The notes under the pieces are model-generated. The model saw nothing but the letters and a program-made list of their open reading frames with translations, was not told the DNA's origin and ran no database searches. Below, in pieces: positions 33,652 to 42,114 of a DNA stretch of 64,000 nucleotides. Positions within the stretch are counted from its first letter, which is position 1. The number at the start of each line of letters is the position of its first letter. The translations under genes and the position numbers were made by a program. The DNA is from Myxococcus stipitatus (lineage in GTDB: Bacteria; Myxococcota; Myxococcia; Myxococcales; Myxococcaceae): positions 62,001 through 126,000 of the forward strand of contig NZ_JAKCFI010000003.1 in assembly GCF_021412625.1 (NCBI RefSeq), in the 5' to 3' direction.

Positions 33652-35202
33652 GTGACCCACCCGAGCGAATCCATCCAGCAGGACGCCCAGGCGCGCGAGC
33701 GCTCCAGCGAGGCGATGGGCGCGGTACGCAATGGCCTGCAGCTCGGCGGTTCGCTGCTGGTGACGTACGCCATCGCGTTCGGCATCCGCCCGCTGCTGAC
33801 GCACTACCTGTCGCCGGAGGACTTCGGCCGCTTCAACTGGGCGGACAGCTTCTCCGCCATCTTCTTCATCGCCACCAACCTCGGCCTGGAGATGTACATC
33901 CGCAAGGAGGTGTCGCGCCGGCCCGAGCACGCCAGCGACTTCTTCGGCACCTCGCTGCTCCTGCGGCTCGGCCTGACGGTGGTGCTGATGGGCGCGCTGT
34001 CGCTCGTCATGGAGTACCGGGAGGACGCGCCCCAGATGCGTCACCTGGTCTACGTCTTCGCCGTGGCGCAGCTGCTGGTGATGACCAACGCGTCCATGGC
34101 GGCGCTGCTGCACGCCAAGGGCAAGGTGGCCGGGCTGTCCATCTCCAACGTCGTCACCAAGGTGGTGTGGGGCGGCGGGCTGTTCGCGGTGGGCGTGCTG
34201 CGCCTGCCGCTGCCGTGGCTCGCGGTGCCCGTCGTCGCGTCGGAGGCCATCAAGCTCGCGGTGGGCTGGTACCTGGCGAAGCAGCACATGGGCCTGACGT
34301 TCCGCGTGGACTTCCCGGCGACGTGGAAGGTGCTCAAGGCGGGCGTGCCCTACTTCCTCACCGCCGCGGCGCTCGCCACCAACGGGCGGCTGGACATCAT
34401 GATTCTGGGGATGCTCGGCAGCCACGAGGAGGTCGGCTGGTACAGCGCCGCGTGGAGCATCTCCAACGTCACCTTCGCGCTCAACCCGGTGATGGGCTGG
34501 GTGCTGCTGCCGCTGATGTCGCGCGCGGCCGCGCGCTCCGAGGACGAGGTGAGCACCATCGCCCGCCGCGCGCTGGAGGGCACGCTCGCCGTCACCGTGC
34601 CCATGATGATGCTCATCGTCATGGGCGCGCCGCTGTGGATTGGCCTTCTGGGCAAGGACTACGCGCTGGCGGTCAACCTGCTGCGGCTGCAGTCGCCGCT
34701 GTTCGTGCTGGCCTTCGTGACGATGACGTGCGGCTCGTGGCTCACCATGACCAACCGCGAGTGGTGGGTGACGGGCACCAGCATCTTCGGCAGCCTGCTG
34801 CTCAACCCGCTGCTCAACCTGCTGCTGGTGCCCAGGCTGCACGCGGCCTACGGCGACGGCGGCGGGGCGGCGGGCACCGCGCTGTCCATGCTGCTGATGG
34901 AGGTGGCCATCACCGTCATCATGCTGTCGCGCATGGGCCGCGCGGCGGTGGACCGGCGCCTGCTCGTCATGGTCGCGAAGACGGCCGTGGTGTGCGCGGC
35001 CGTGGTGGCGCTGGACCAGACGGTGTTCGCGCCGCTGGAGGCCTGGCCCCGGCTGGGCGTGGAGGCCTTCGTCTACGTCGTCGGGGTGCTGGCGCTCGGC
35101 GCGGTGCGCCCCGGCGAGGTGCTCGCCGTGGTGAAGCTGGCGCGCCGCCGTGGCGCGCCGGCGCCGGAAGCCGCCCCCGTCGCAGTCGCTCCCTCGCCGT
35201 AG
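33652..35202 (+). CDS. wzxX: Wzx-type polysaccharide flippase
   Basis: This integral membrane protein (about 516 aa, 12-14 helices) belongs to the polysaccharide biosynthesis/MOP flippase family. The typical N-terminus is present: GLQLGGSLLVTYAIAFGIRP followed by YLSPEDFGRFNWADS. It moves the lipid-linked repeat unit across the inner membrane. It follows epsZ, as wzxX does in the M. xanthus eps locus. The start is uncertain: GTG 33652 is given, ATG 33715 and GTG 33580 are in frame. Confidence 0.9.
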   Translation: MTHPSESIQQDAQARERSSEAMGAVRNGLQLGGSLLVTYAIAFGIRPLLTHYLSPEDFGRFNWADSFSAIFFIATNLGLEMYIRKEVSRRPEHASDFFGTSLLLRLGLTVVLMGALSLVMEYREDAPQMRHLVYVFAVAQLLVMTNASMAALLHAKGKVAGLSISNVVTKVVWGGGLFAVGVLRLPLPWLAVPVVASEAIKLAVGWYLAKQHMGLTFRVDFPATWKVLKAGVPYFLTAAALATNGRLDIMILGMLGSHEEVGWYSAAWSISNVTFALNPVMGWVLLPLMSRAAARSEDEVSTIARRALEGTLAVTVPMMMLIVMGAPLWIGLLGKDYALAVNLLRLQSPLFVLAFVTMTCGSWLTMTNREWWVTGTSIFGSLLLNPLLNLLLVPRLHAAYGDGGGAAGTALSMLLMEVAITVIMLSRMGRAAVDRRLLVMVAKTAVVCAAVVALDQTVFAPLEAWPRLGVEAFVYVVGVLALGAVRPGEVLAVVKLARRRGAPAPEAAPVAVAPSP

Positions 35203-35219
35203 AGGAAATCGCCAGCGCC

Positions 35220-35855
35220 ATGTCGTCGTCCACGTTCCGCGCCCTACGCCCCGCCCTCCTCGCCCTGCCCCGCGCGCTCGCGTGCGCGGCGCTCGTCCTG
35301 GCCTCCGCGTGCGGCGGGCTGGGCCGGTACGTCTGGGTGGACGAGTATCAGGAGAAGCCGCCGCCGCAGGACACCAGCTACCGCATCGCGACGGGCGACC
35401 TGCTCAACATCCGCGTGTGGAACCAGGAGTCGCTCACCACGCAGGCGCGCGTGCGGGACGACGGCCGCATCAGCCTGCTCTTCCTGGACGACGTGGAGGC
35501 CGCCGGCCACACCCCGGCCATGCTGTCGCAGCAAATCCAGACGCGGCTGAAGGACTACATCAACCACCCCGTCGTCACGGTGGCGCTGGAGATGCCGCGC
35601 CCCATCAAGGTGACCATGGTGGGCGAGGTCAACCGCATCGGCCCGCTGGAGATCGACGTGGGCGCCAGCCTCCTCCAGGCGCTGGCCGGCGCGGGCGGCT
35701 TCACCGAGTACGCGCACGACGACCGCATCTTCGTCATGCGCCACGAGGACGGCACGCCCCAGCGCATCCGCTTCCGCTACCAGGACCTCATCCACGCCGA
35801 GGGGCGCGCGCCGACGTTCCGCCTGCGCCCCGGTGACGTGGTGGTGGTGGAGTGA
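35220..35855 (+). CDS. epsY: EpsY outer-membrane polysaccharide export (OPX/Wza-like) lipoprotein
   Basis: The protein has 211 residues, a lipoprotein signal and Cys31 after LVLASA. One poly-export domain is present (YRIATGDLLNIRVWNQESLT) followed by a SLBB-type domain (PIKVTMVGEVNRIGPLEI, LLQALAGAGGF) ending LRPGDVVVVE. It is much shorter than E. coli Wza and lacks the C-terminal amphipathic helix that forms the outer-membrane pore, so it needs a separate barrel partner; EpsX is encoded four bases downstream. Confidence 0.93.
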   Translation: MSSSTFRALRPALLALPRALACAALVLASACGGLGRYVWVDEYQEKPPPQDTSYRIATGDLLNIRVWNQESLTTQARVRDDGRISLLFLDDVEAAGHTPAMLSQQIQTRLKDYINHPVVTVALEMPRPIKVTMVGEVNRIGPLEIDVGASLLQALAGAGGFTEYAHDDRIFVMRHEDGTPQRIRFRYQDLIHAEGRAPTFRLRPGDVVVVE

Positions 35856-35858
35856 GCG

Positions 35859-37112
35859 GTGCTGGGGGCGGCGCTCACGGTCCTCGTGCTGGAGACCTCC
35901 GGCGCGGCCGTCACGTACAACGTGTCGCTGCGCATGGACTCGCGCGTGCGCTCCAACGAGGCCGTCGAGTCGGACGCCCCCACGCTCGCCGGTGACACCG
36001 ACTTCACCCCCATCCTCGGCCTGGAGCGGCGCGACGGGAACACCACCCTCCAGCTCGACTACGCGCCGCGCATCAGCCTGCGCGAGCTGACCGGCCAGCC
36101 TCGCACGGAAATCCAGCACATCGGCCGCTTCGCGGCGAACTGGCGCCCCCAGCGCGGCCTGTCCTTCCGCCTGGGCGAGGAGCTGGTCCTCGGCGACGTC
36201 AACCTGCTCACCACCGACCCGCTGCCGTCCCCGGAGCCCACCGACCCCACGGACCCGGACGGCCCGCTGCGCCCACCGCAAGACGGCGGCCCGCTGCAGC
36301 CCCTGCCCCAGACGGACACCGTCTACTTCCTCTCCTCCGCCACCACGCTGACGGCCGAGTCCGGCCTGCTCGGGCGGCGCTGGCAGCTGTCCGGCTCCGC
36401 CGGCTTCTCCGTCTCCGGCGGCCTGGACGGCCCCGCGCGCGAGGCCGTGCCCCTGCAGTACGGCCCGCGCTTCGACGTGTCCCTGAGCCACGCCCTGTCC
36501 CCGCTCAGCGCGGTGACGACGTCCGCGGGCATCACCCACGCGCGCTTCTCCACGGGCGCCAACAACACCGTGGTGACGCTGACGGAGAGCTGGACCCGCC
36601 GCCTGAGCCGCCGCACCTCGCTCGAGGCCGGCGCGGGCGCCAGCATCGTCCACTCCCTCGAGGCCGCGGCGGTCAATCCAGACCCGGAGCCCGGCGAGGC
36701 GGACACGGGGCCGCGCACGGAGCTGCTCCCCAACCTCACGCTCGCGGTGGGCCATCGCGTGCCGTCGCGGCTGGCGGACTTCGACGGCCGGCTGGGGCTG
36801 CGCGTGTCGCCGTTCACGGACCGGCTGACGGGCCGCGTGTACCCACGGGCGGACGTGACGGCCACGGGCACCTGGGCGCTGGGCCCTCGCGTGCGGCTGT
36901 CCTCCACGGTGGGCACCGCGTTCGCGGTGGGCGGCGCCACCGGCGACCGCATCGTCAACGGCGGCGTGACGACCTCCTGGATTCTCAACGATTGGATGTC
37001 GGTGGATGCCGACACCCGAGGCACGTGGAGCCGCTCGCCCGAACTGCCAGCGGCCCGGTTCCAGTGGGCGGCGGCGCTCGGCCTGTCCTTGCGCCAAACT
37101 GGTATCCTCTGA
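35859..37112 (+). CDS. epsX: EpsX outer-membrane beta-barrel of EPS export
   Basis: The protein has 417 residues and an N-terminal hydrophobic segment (AALTVLVLETSGAAV), then alternating strand-like segments throughout (YNVSLRMDSRVRSNE, TTLQLDYAPRISL, RLGLRVSPFTDRL). It ends in WAAALGLSLRQTGIL. Its position between epsY and epsW matches MXAN_7418, described as an outer-membrane barrel that completes the short OPX protein. A Pro/Asp-rich loop near residues 123-145 (PSPEPTDPTDPDGP) is probably surface-exposed. GTG 35859 follows the epsY stop closely. Confidence 0.85.
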   Translation: MLGAALTVLVLETSGAAVTYNVSLRMDSRVRSNEAVESDAPTLAGDTDFTPILGLERRDGNTTLQLDYAPRISLRELTGQPRTEIQHIGRFAANWRPQRGLSFRLGEELVLGDVNLLTTDPLPSPEPTDPTDPDGPLRPPQDGGPLQPLPQTDTVYFLSSATTLTAESGLLGRRWQLSGSAGFSVSGGLDGPAREAVPLQYGPRFDVSLSHALSPLSAVTTSAGITHARFSTGANNTVVTLTESWTRRLSRRTSLEAGAGASIVHSLEAAAVNPDPEPGEADTGPRTELLPNLTLAVGHRVPSRLADFDGRLGLRVSPFTDRLTGRVYPRADVTATGTWALGPRVRLSSTVGTAFAVGGATGDRIVNGGVTTSWILNDWMSVDADTRGTWSRSPELPAARFQWAAALGLSLRQTGIL

Positions 37113-37122
37113 GGACCGACAC

Positions 37123-37299
37123 ATGGCGAAGCTCATCCTGATGTCCGTCCTCATCCTCACCATCGCCCTCCCCGCCAAGGCGGCGAGGGACGCGGATCCG
37201 GTGCGAGGACTGAAGAAGGCCATCCTGTGGGTGATCCTCTTCAACGCGGCATACACCTACGGCGTCATCGTCTGGGTGCCACGGCTCGGGTTCGGCTGA
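37123..37299 (+). CDS. Small membrane protein of the eps operon
   Basis: The 58-residue protein has an N-terminal signal-like segment (LILMSVLILTIALPAKA) and a second hydrophobic helix (KAILWVILFNAAYTYGVIV). It is preceded by GAGG and sits between epsX and epsW, where M. xanthus also has a small gene (MXAN_7419). No motif suggests activity; an assembly or stabilising role in the export complex is inference. Confidence 0.78.
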   Translation: MAKLILMSVLILTIALPAKAARDADPVRGLKKAILWVILFNAAYTYGVIVWVPRLGFG

Positions 37300-37329
37300 G
37301 CGCGACTCTCGAAGAAAGGCTGACGACGG

Positions 37330-37734
37330 ATGGAGCCCCAACTGCACACGGTCCTCCTGGTGGAGGACGCGCCCTTCTTTCGGAAGATGCTGGGCGACTA
37401 CCTGCGTGCCATGGGTTTCAAGAGCGTGGTGGAGCTGCCCAACGGGCAGGCCGCGCTCAAGCACCTGGCGACCGCGGCGCGGCCGGACCTGGTCTGCCTG
37501 GACCTGACGTTGCCGGACATCTCCGGCTACGACCTGTGCGAGCACATCCGGCGCACGGCGGGCATGGCGGACGTGCCGGTGCTGGTGGTGAGCGCGCGGG
37601 ACTTGCCGGAGGACAAGGCGCACGCCGAGGAGGCGGGGGCCAACGGCTATCTGGGCAAGCCCTTCACGCAGGATGAGTTCGCGCGGCGGGTGGAGCTGCT
37701 GCTCAAGAACAGCGCGGCGAGGAGCAAGTCGTGA
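37330..37734 (+). CDS. epsW: EpsW single-domain response regulator
   Basis: The stand-alone receiver domain has 134 residues: acidic pocket VLLVEDAPFF, phospho-acceptor D58 in CLDLTLPDISGYD, the conserved Ser in VVSARDLP, and the Lys in YLGKPF. There is no output domain, so it must act by protein contact. Its place inside the EPS operon suggests it regulates EPS assembly, as reported for EpsW of M. xanthus. Its stop overlaps the epsV start by four bases. Confidence 0.92.
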   Translation: MEPQLHTVLLVEDAPFFRKMLGDYLRAMGFKSVVELPNGQAALKHLATAARPDLVCLDLTLPDISGYDLCEHIRRTAGMADVPVLVVSARDLPEDKAHAEEAGANGYLGKPFTQDEFARRVELLLKNSAARSKS

Positions 37735-39248
37735 CGATGTCGGCCCCCGGGCCTCGCGGCCCGGCCCCGGTGCCCCGGCCCCAGTACACGCCGGAGCGGG
37801 TGGAGACGAACGCCCCGTCGGACCTCATCGACTGGGGCTTCGCCATCGACGCGGTCTTCTATTTGAAGAACGCGGTGCTCCGTCACTGGTTCCTGGCGCT
37901 GGTGGTGATGGGGGCCGTGTCGGGGCTGGCCGCGGGCGTCAGCAAGATTCTCCCGCGCAAGTACCACGTCGAGACGCGGATGCTGACGCAGCGCAACTTC
38001 ATCATCGCCTCGCTGGCGAACCCGGGGCGCTCCATCCCGGTGGACGCGGACCAGCCCACGCGCGCGGCGTGGGAGATGGTGATGAAGAGCGACAACCTCA
38101 AGGCCATCATCCGCGACGCGAAGCTGGTGGAGTACTGGGAGCTGCAGCGCTCGCCGCTCAGCAAGCTGAAGGAGAAGGTGCTGCGCAAGCCGCCGGCGCC
38201 CATGTCGGACGAGGACAAGCGCGACGCGCTCACCGCCATGCTGGAGCAGGCCATGCTCGTCATGGTGGAGGGCGGGACTGGCACGGTGACCATCGGCGTG
38301 GACTGGAGCGACCCGCAGCTGGCGCTCAACATCGTCGAGGCGGCGCAGAAGAACTTCCTGGAGATGCGTCAGGCGGCGGAGATGGGCGCGGTGGCGGAGG
38401 CCATCACCATCCTCGACAAGCAGGTCATCGACGAGGCCGAGGGCATCAAGAAGGCCATCGCGGAGCTGGACGCGACGGTGAAGCGGGTGGAGGCGAAGCG
38501 CAAGCGCGAGGAGGCGAAGCAGGCGGCGAAGAACGCGCCCCCGGGCGCGGCGGCCAACGCGGCGCTGGGCATCAACACCAACCACCTGCTGGCGCAGATG
38601 CGGTTCATGGTGCAGACCAAGCGCCGCGCCATCTCCGACGTGGAGGAGTTCCGCGCGCGGCGGCTGACGGAGCTGCGCAACCAGCTGGCCGAGCAGCGCG
38701 TCATCTACTCGCCGCAGCACCCCCTCATCACCGACCTGGAGCAGCGCATCGTGGCGCTCCAGGAGGACTCGCCCCAGCTGGTGGCGCTGCGCTCGGAGCT
38801 CAGCGAGCTCATCAACGAGTACATCCGCAGCGGCGGCGACCCGGGTGAGCTGGAGCAGGGCACCACGGGGCCGCTCTTGGGCGCGGGCACGCTGGGGGGG
38901 CCGGCGACGTCGGACAACCCGGAGGTGCAGGTGGCGGCGGACCGGGTGCGCATGCTGGTGATGCGGCACCAGGAGAAGATGCGGCGGCTGGACCAGGCGA
39001 AGACGGAGCTGGAGATTTCGCGCGCGTCGATGAAGCACCGCTTCAGCGTGCTGGCGCCGCCGACGTTCCCGGAGAAGCCCTCCAAGCCGAAGGTGCAGCT
39101 CATCCTCGCCGCGGGCGTGGTGGGCGGCGTGGCCATGGGCATCTTCGCGGCGGTGGCGCTGGACATCATCCGCCGGCGCATCCTGGAGAAGTGGCAGGTG
39201 GAGCGAATCCTGAAGCTCCCGGTGCTGGCGGAGCTGGAGCGACGCTAG
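37731..39248 (+). CDS. epsV: EpsV polysaccharide co-polymerase (Wzc-like, no kinase domain)
   Basis: The protein has 505 residues, an N-terminal membrane helix (WFLALVVMGAVSGLAAG, residues 47-63), a long periplasmic coiled-coil region (residues 190-330, e.g. AIAELDATVKRVEAKRKRE) and a second helix near residue 460 (LILAAGVVGGVAMGIFAAV). It ends 45 residues later. The cytoplasmic BY-kinase domain of Wzc is absent, as in WzcX of M. xanthus. It sets chain length and bridges the polymerase to the outer-membrane export protein. GTG 37731 has AGGAGC before it. Confidence 0.92.
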   Translation: MTMSAPGPRGPAPVPRPQYTPERVETNAPSDLIDWGFAIDAVFYLKNAVLRHWFLALVVMGAVSGLAAGVSKILPRKYHVETRMLTQRNFIIASLANPGRSIPVDADQPTRAAWEMVMKSDNLKAIIRDAKLVEYWELQRSPLSKLKEKVLRKPPAPMSDEDKRDALTAMLEQAMLVMVEGGTGTVTIGVDWSDPQLALNIVEAAQKNFLEMRQAAEMGAVAEAITILDKQVIDEAEGIKKAIAELDATVKRVEAKRKREEAKQAAKNAPPGAAANAALGINTNHLLAQMRFMVQTKRRAISDVEEFRARRLTELRNQLAEQRVIYSPQHPLITDLEQRIVALQEDSPQLVALRSELSELINEYIRSGGDPGELEQGTTGPLLGAGTLGGPATSDNPEVQVAADRVRMLVMRHQEKMRRLDQAKTELEISRASMKHRFSVLAPPTFPEKPSKPKVQLILAAGVVGGVAMGIFAAVALDIIRRRILEKWQVERILKLPVLAELERR

Positions 39249-39270
39249 CGCGCGCTCGGGGGAGGCAGTC

Positions 39271-40479
39271 GTGACGGTGTGGACCTGGGTGGACCTGGCG
39301 CTGTGCGTGGTGCTCGTCCCGGTGGTGGTGGCGTGCGGCTACCTGCTGCTCTTGACGCTGCTGTCCTGGCGGCGCGCGGCGCCCGTGCCTCCGGCGCCCA
39401 CGCGCAAGTTCGACGTGGTGATTCCGGCGCACAACGAGGAGCTGGGCATCGCGCGCACGGTGGCCAACCTGTCCGCGGTGGACTACCCGGGGCCGCTGCG
39501 GCGCATCCTGGTCATCGCGGACAACTGCTCGGATGCGACGGCGCGGAAGGCGCGCGAGGCCGGCGCCACGGTGCTGGAGCGGCAGGACGCGGAGAAGCGC
39601 GGCAAGGGGTACGCGCTCGCGCACGCGTTCGAGTTCAGCCAGAAGGACGGCTTCGCGGACGCGGTGGTGGTGGTGGACGCGGACACGGTGGTGTCGCCCA
39701 ACCTGCTGCACGCGTACGGACGGCGGCTGGAGGACGGGGCGCACGCGGTGCAGGCGCACTACGGCGTGATGAACCCCACGGCGTCGTGGCGCACGCGGCT
39801 GATGACCATCGCCCTGGGCATGTTCCACAAGGTGCGCTCGCTGGGGCGCGAGGCGCTGGGCGTCTCGTGCGGCCTGCGCGGCAACGGCATGTGCTTCACG
39901 CACGCGGTGCTGCGCGAGGTGCCGCACGACGCGTTCAGCGTGGTGGAGGACCTGGAGTACGGCATCCGCCTGGGCCGCAAGGGGCACCGCGTGCACTACG
40001 CCTGGGAGGCGGAGGTGCAGGGCGAGATGGTGTCGGCGGAGAAGCAGAGCCGCTCGCAGCGTCAGCGCTGGGAGGGCGGGCGCGCGCAGATGCGCAAGCT
40101 GCACGGCTGGCCGCTGTTGAGCGACGCGCTGAAGCAGCGCAGCGGGCTGCTGCTGGACCTGTCGATGGACGTGCTGGTGCCGCCCTTGAGTCAGCTCGTG
40201 CTGGCCACGGTGGGCGGCGCGGTGGCGGCGGCGGTGGTGGCGTGGCTGTCCGGGGGCACGGCGGTGGTGGCCAGCGCGCTGGCGGCCTTCGGGCTGGCGA
40301 GCCTGGGCGCGTACGTGCTGCGCGGCTGGTGGGTGTCCGGCGTGGGGCCCCGGGGGCTGTTGGACCTGGCGTGGGCGCCCGTCTACATCCTGTGGAAGGT
40401 GTGGCTGATGCTGCGTGGCCCCGGCGCGGAGAAGCGCGGCGAGTGGGTGCGCACCTCGCGCGAGGCCGAGCGCCCGTGA
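39271..40479 (+). CDS. epsU: EpsU family 2 glycosyltransferase
   Basis: The protein has 402 residues, an N-terminal membrane helix, a GT-A catalytic domain and two to three C-terminal helices. Visible motifs are FDVVIPAHNEELGIARTV, VVVDADTVV (DxD), the acceptor-site ED in VVEDLEYG, and QRQRWEGGR (QxxRW), all typical of processive-like GT2 enzymes. It adds a sugar to the EPS repeat unit at the inner membrane. It is the last gene of the first eps segment. GTG 39271 has GGGGGAGG upstream. Confidence 0.9.
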   Translation: MTVWTWVDLALCVVLVPVVVACGYLLLLTLLSWRRAAPVPPAPTRKFDVVIPAHNEELGIARTVANLSAVDYPGPLRRILVIADNCSDATARKAREAGATVLERQDAEKRGKGYALAHAFEFSQKDGFADAVVVVDADTVVSPNLLHAYGRRLEDGAHAVQAHYGVMNPTASWRTRLMTIALGMFHKVRSLGREALGVSCGLRGNGMCFTHAVLREVPHDAFSVVEDLEYGIRLGRKGHRVHYAWEAEVQGEMVSAEKQSRSQRQRWEGGRAQMRKLHGWPLLSDALKQRSGLLLDLSMDVLVPPLSQLVLATVGGAVAAAVVAWLSGGTAVVASALAAFGLASLGAYVLRGWWVSGVGPRGLLDLAWAPVYILWKVWLMLRGPGAEKRGEWVRTSREAERP

Positions 40480-40520
40480 CCCGCGCGGCGCCGTGACGGA
40501 GCGCCGGTCGTGATGGAACG

Positions 40521-40573
40521 GTGATGGAACCGCGAGCCCCTGGTGAGGCTCGCGACGGGTCGAGCCTCCGATG
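40521..40573 (+). promoter_or_regulatory. Conserved hairpin leader, copy A
   Basis: CGCGAGCC and GGCTCGCG form a perfect 8-bp stem with an 8-base loop, flanked by GTGATGGAAC and ACGGGTCGAGCCTC. It lies 35-87 bases upstream of the first small secreted protein gene. It aligns with copies at 49842 and 54220. Confidence 0.55.
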
Positions 40574-40607
40574 CTGTGCTCCCTCGGCACGGTGGGAGGT
40601 GGACCTC

Positions 40608-41054
40608 GTGAAGGCGCGCGTTCATGCGGGGATGGTGCTCGCCTGTGGGCTGGTGGCCTCCGTCGCGAGGGCCCAGTCCGCGGACAGCGGCGGCCTCATG
40701 GGCACCGTCATCCACGGCGCCGATGGGCAGCCACTCACGGACGTGGAGGTCCGCGTCGTCGGGCCCTCGCTCCTCGGGGACCTCCGCGTCCTGACGGATG
40801 GGGACGGACATTTCCGCGTCCCACGCCTGCCTCCGGGCCTGTACACCGTGGTCTACCTCAAGGAGGGCTACCAGAGCTGGGAGCGCTACGAGACCCGGGT
40901 CGAGCTCGGGCGGACCACTCGCGCGGACATGAAGCTCGCCCGCGAGGACGTGGGCTGCTGGTTCGTCGCCCGGCGCGAGGGGCTCGACACGGTCTCCACC
41001 ACCACGGGCCTCCACGTGGGCCCGGAGTTCTTCCGGCGCATCGCGGTCCGTTGA
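40608..41054 (+). CDS. Secreted carboxypeptidase-regulatory-like protein, family member 1
   Basis: The protein has 148 residues, with a signal peptide (VLACGLVASVARAQ) and one CarboxypepD_reg-like beta-sandwich (LMGTVIHGADGQPLTDVEVRV, then VPRLPPGLYTVVYLKEGY). The C-terminus TTTGLHVGPEFFRRIAVR is the start of a TonB-receptor plug and stops where the plug proper would begin. The Oar-type receptors of myxobacteria have this same order. GTG 40608 follows GGGAGG. The domain normally sits at receptor N-termini; a free-standing role is unknown. Confidence 0.82.
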   Translation: MKARVHAGMVLACGLVASVARAQSADSGGLMGTVIHGADGQPLTDVEVRVVGPSLLGDLRVLTDGDGHFRVPRLPPGLYTVVYLKEGYQSWERYETRVELGRTTRADMKLAREDVGCWFVARREGLDTVSTTTGLHVGPEFFRRIAVR

Positions 41055-41085
41055 CCCGCCCATGGCCATGTCAGCGAGGACGTTC

Positions 41086-41739
41086 ATGAAACAGGTCCTG
41101 ACCTGGGGGCTCGCCCTCTTCTCGCAGGTGGCCCTAGCGCAGCAGGGGTCGGCGCCTTCTCCCGTGGAGAACTCCGTCCGGAATTGCGCCGGTTGGAGCT
41201 CCCCCTCCGTGAGGCCCTCGCGTCGCGCTGGCGCGCCCCTCAAGGCGGCGGGAGAGCTGGATGGCCTCGTCCGTCACGCGCTCACGGACGAGTCGCTGTC
41301 CCAGGTCTCGGTGACCGTGAGCCAGCCGGACACGGGCCGCGCGTGGACCACCGAAACGAACGCCGAGGGGCAGTACCACTTCTTCTGCCTCCCTCCTGGC
41401 GACTACACCGTGCGCGTCAGCAAGCCCACCTACGCCACGGTGGAGCGCGACTCCATCTCGGTCCGGGAGAAGCGCGTCCGCGTGTTCGACATGAAGCTGT
41501 ATCCAGCGGACTACGAGCCGCCCCCACCCCCGCTCCCGCCGACCTCGGAGGGCTGTTACACCGTGGGCGCCACCGTGAATCCGGACTTCATCCGGACCAT
41601 CCGGATCCAAGAAGCCAGCGTTCCTCCGACGCCAAGGTTGCGTGGCTTCACGTCCCTCGCGGAGCTGGCGCCGACCCCATGGATGGACTCCGTCGGCATC
41701 GGCACGAGATACGCCCCCTCGACGCGGCCCGCTCGCTGA
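41086..41739 (+). CDS. Secreted carboxypeptidase-regulatory-like protein, family member 2
   Basis: The protein has 217 residues, with a signal peptide (WGLALFSQVALAQ), a regulatory-like domain near residues 55-140 (LVRHALTDESLSQVSVTV, FFCLPPGDYTVRVSKPTY), a Pro-rich linker (YEPPPPPLPPT) and then VGATVNPDFIRTIRI, the plug-start motif. Unlike its neighbours it continues with GFTSLAELAPTPWMDSVGIG, which resembles the next plug segment of Oar-like receptors, and then stops. ATG 41086 with GAGG is preferred over 41062. It is 31 bases after member 1 and probably co-transcribed. Confidence 0.8.
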   Translation: MKQVLTWGLALFSQVALAQQGSAPSPVENSVRNCAGWSSPSVRPSRRAGAPLKAAGELDGLVRHALTDESLSQVSVTVSQPDTGRAWTTETNAEGQYHFFCLPPGDYTVRVSKPTYATVERDSISVREKRVRVFDMKLYPADYEPPPPPLPPTSEGCYTVGATVNPDFIRTIRIQEASVPPTPRLRGFTSLAELAPTPWMDSVGIGTRYAPSTRPAR

Positions 41740-42114
41740 AATCCATCCATCGCGCCCTCGGGCCGCGAAGGTGCCTGTTCATGGCTCGTCCCACCCCGTC
41801 ACGGCGGCTGAGTCCACCGCGGCCCGCTCGCCGAGACCTGTCCGAGACATCCCTCTGGCTCCACGAACGCATGAGCCCGTGCGTCACGGCCCATCATGAC
41901 GTGTCCATGGAACCACCGTGATGGGTAGGGGCGCCCACTCATCAGGATGACGGGACCGACCTCTCGGAAGAACCCATCCGGTCGCGGCGCGCGTCGCATT
42001 GGCGAGCTCCCCGCGCGAACGCTCACCTGTGTGTGGGATTGACGCGCCCAATCCTTTGGGCGTTTCCTGACCATCGCGGGCGGTGACAACGCGACACGCA
42101 GCAGGGGGACTGCC
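41740..42114 (+). other. Intergenic region before the eCIS-core gene, with hairpin at 42045-42062
   Basis: There is no gene in these 375 bases. CGCCCAA and TTGGGCG pair perfectly around TCCT and are followed by TTT, which resembles a short intrinsic terminator for the upstream unit or a leader element of the toxin gene 52 bases on. Confidence 0.45.
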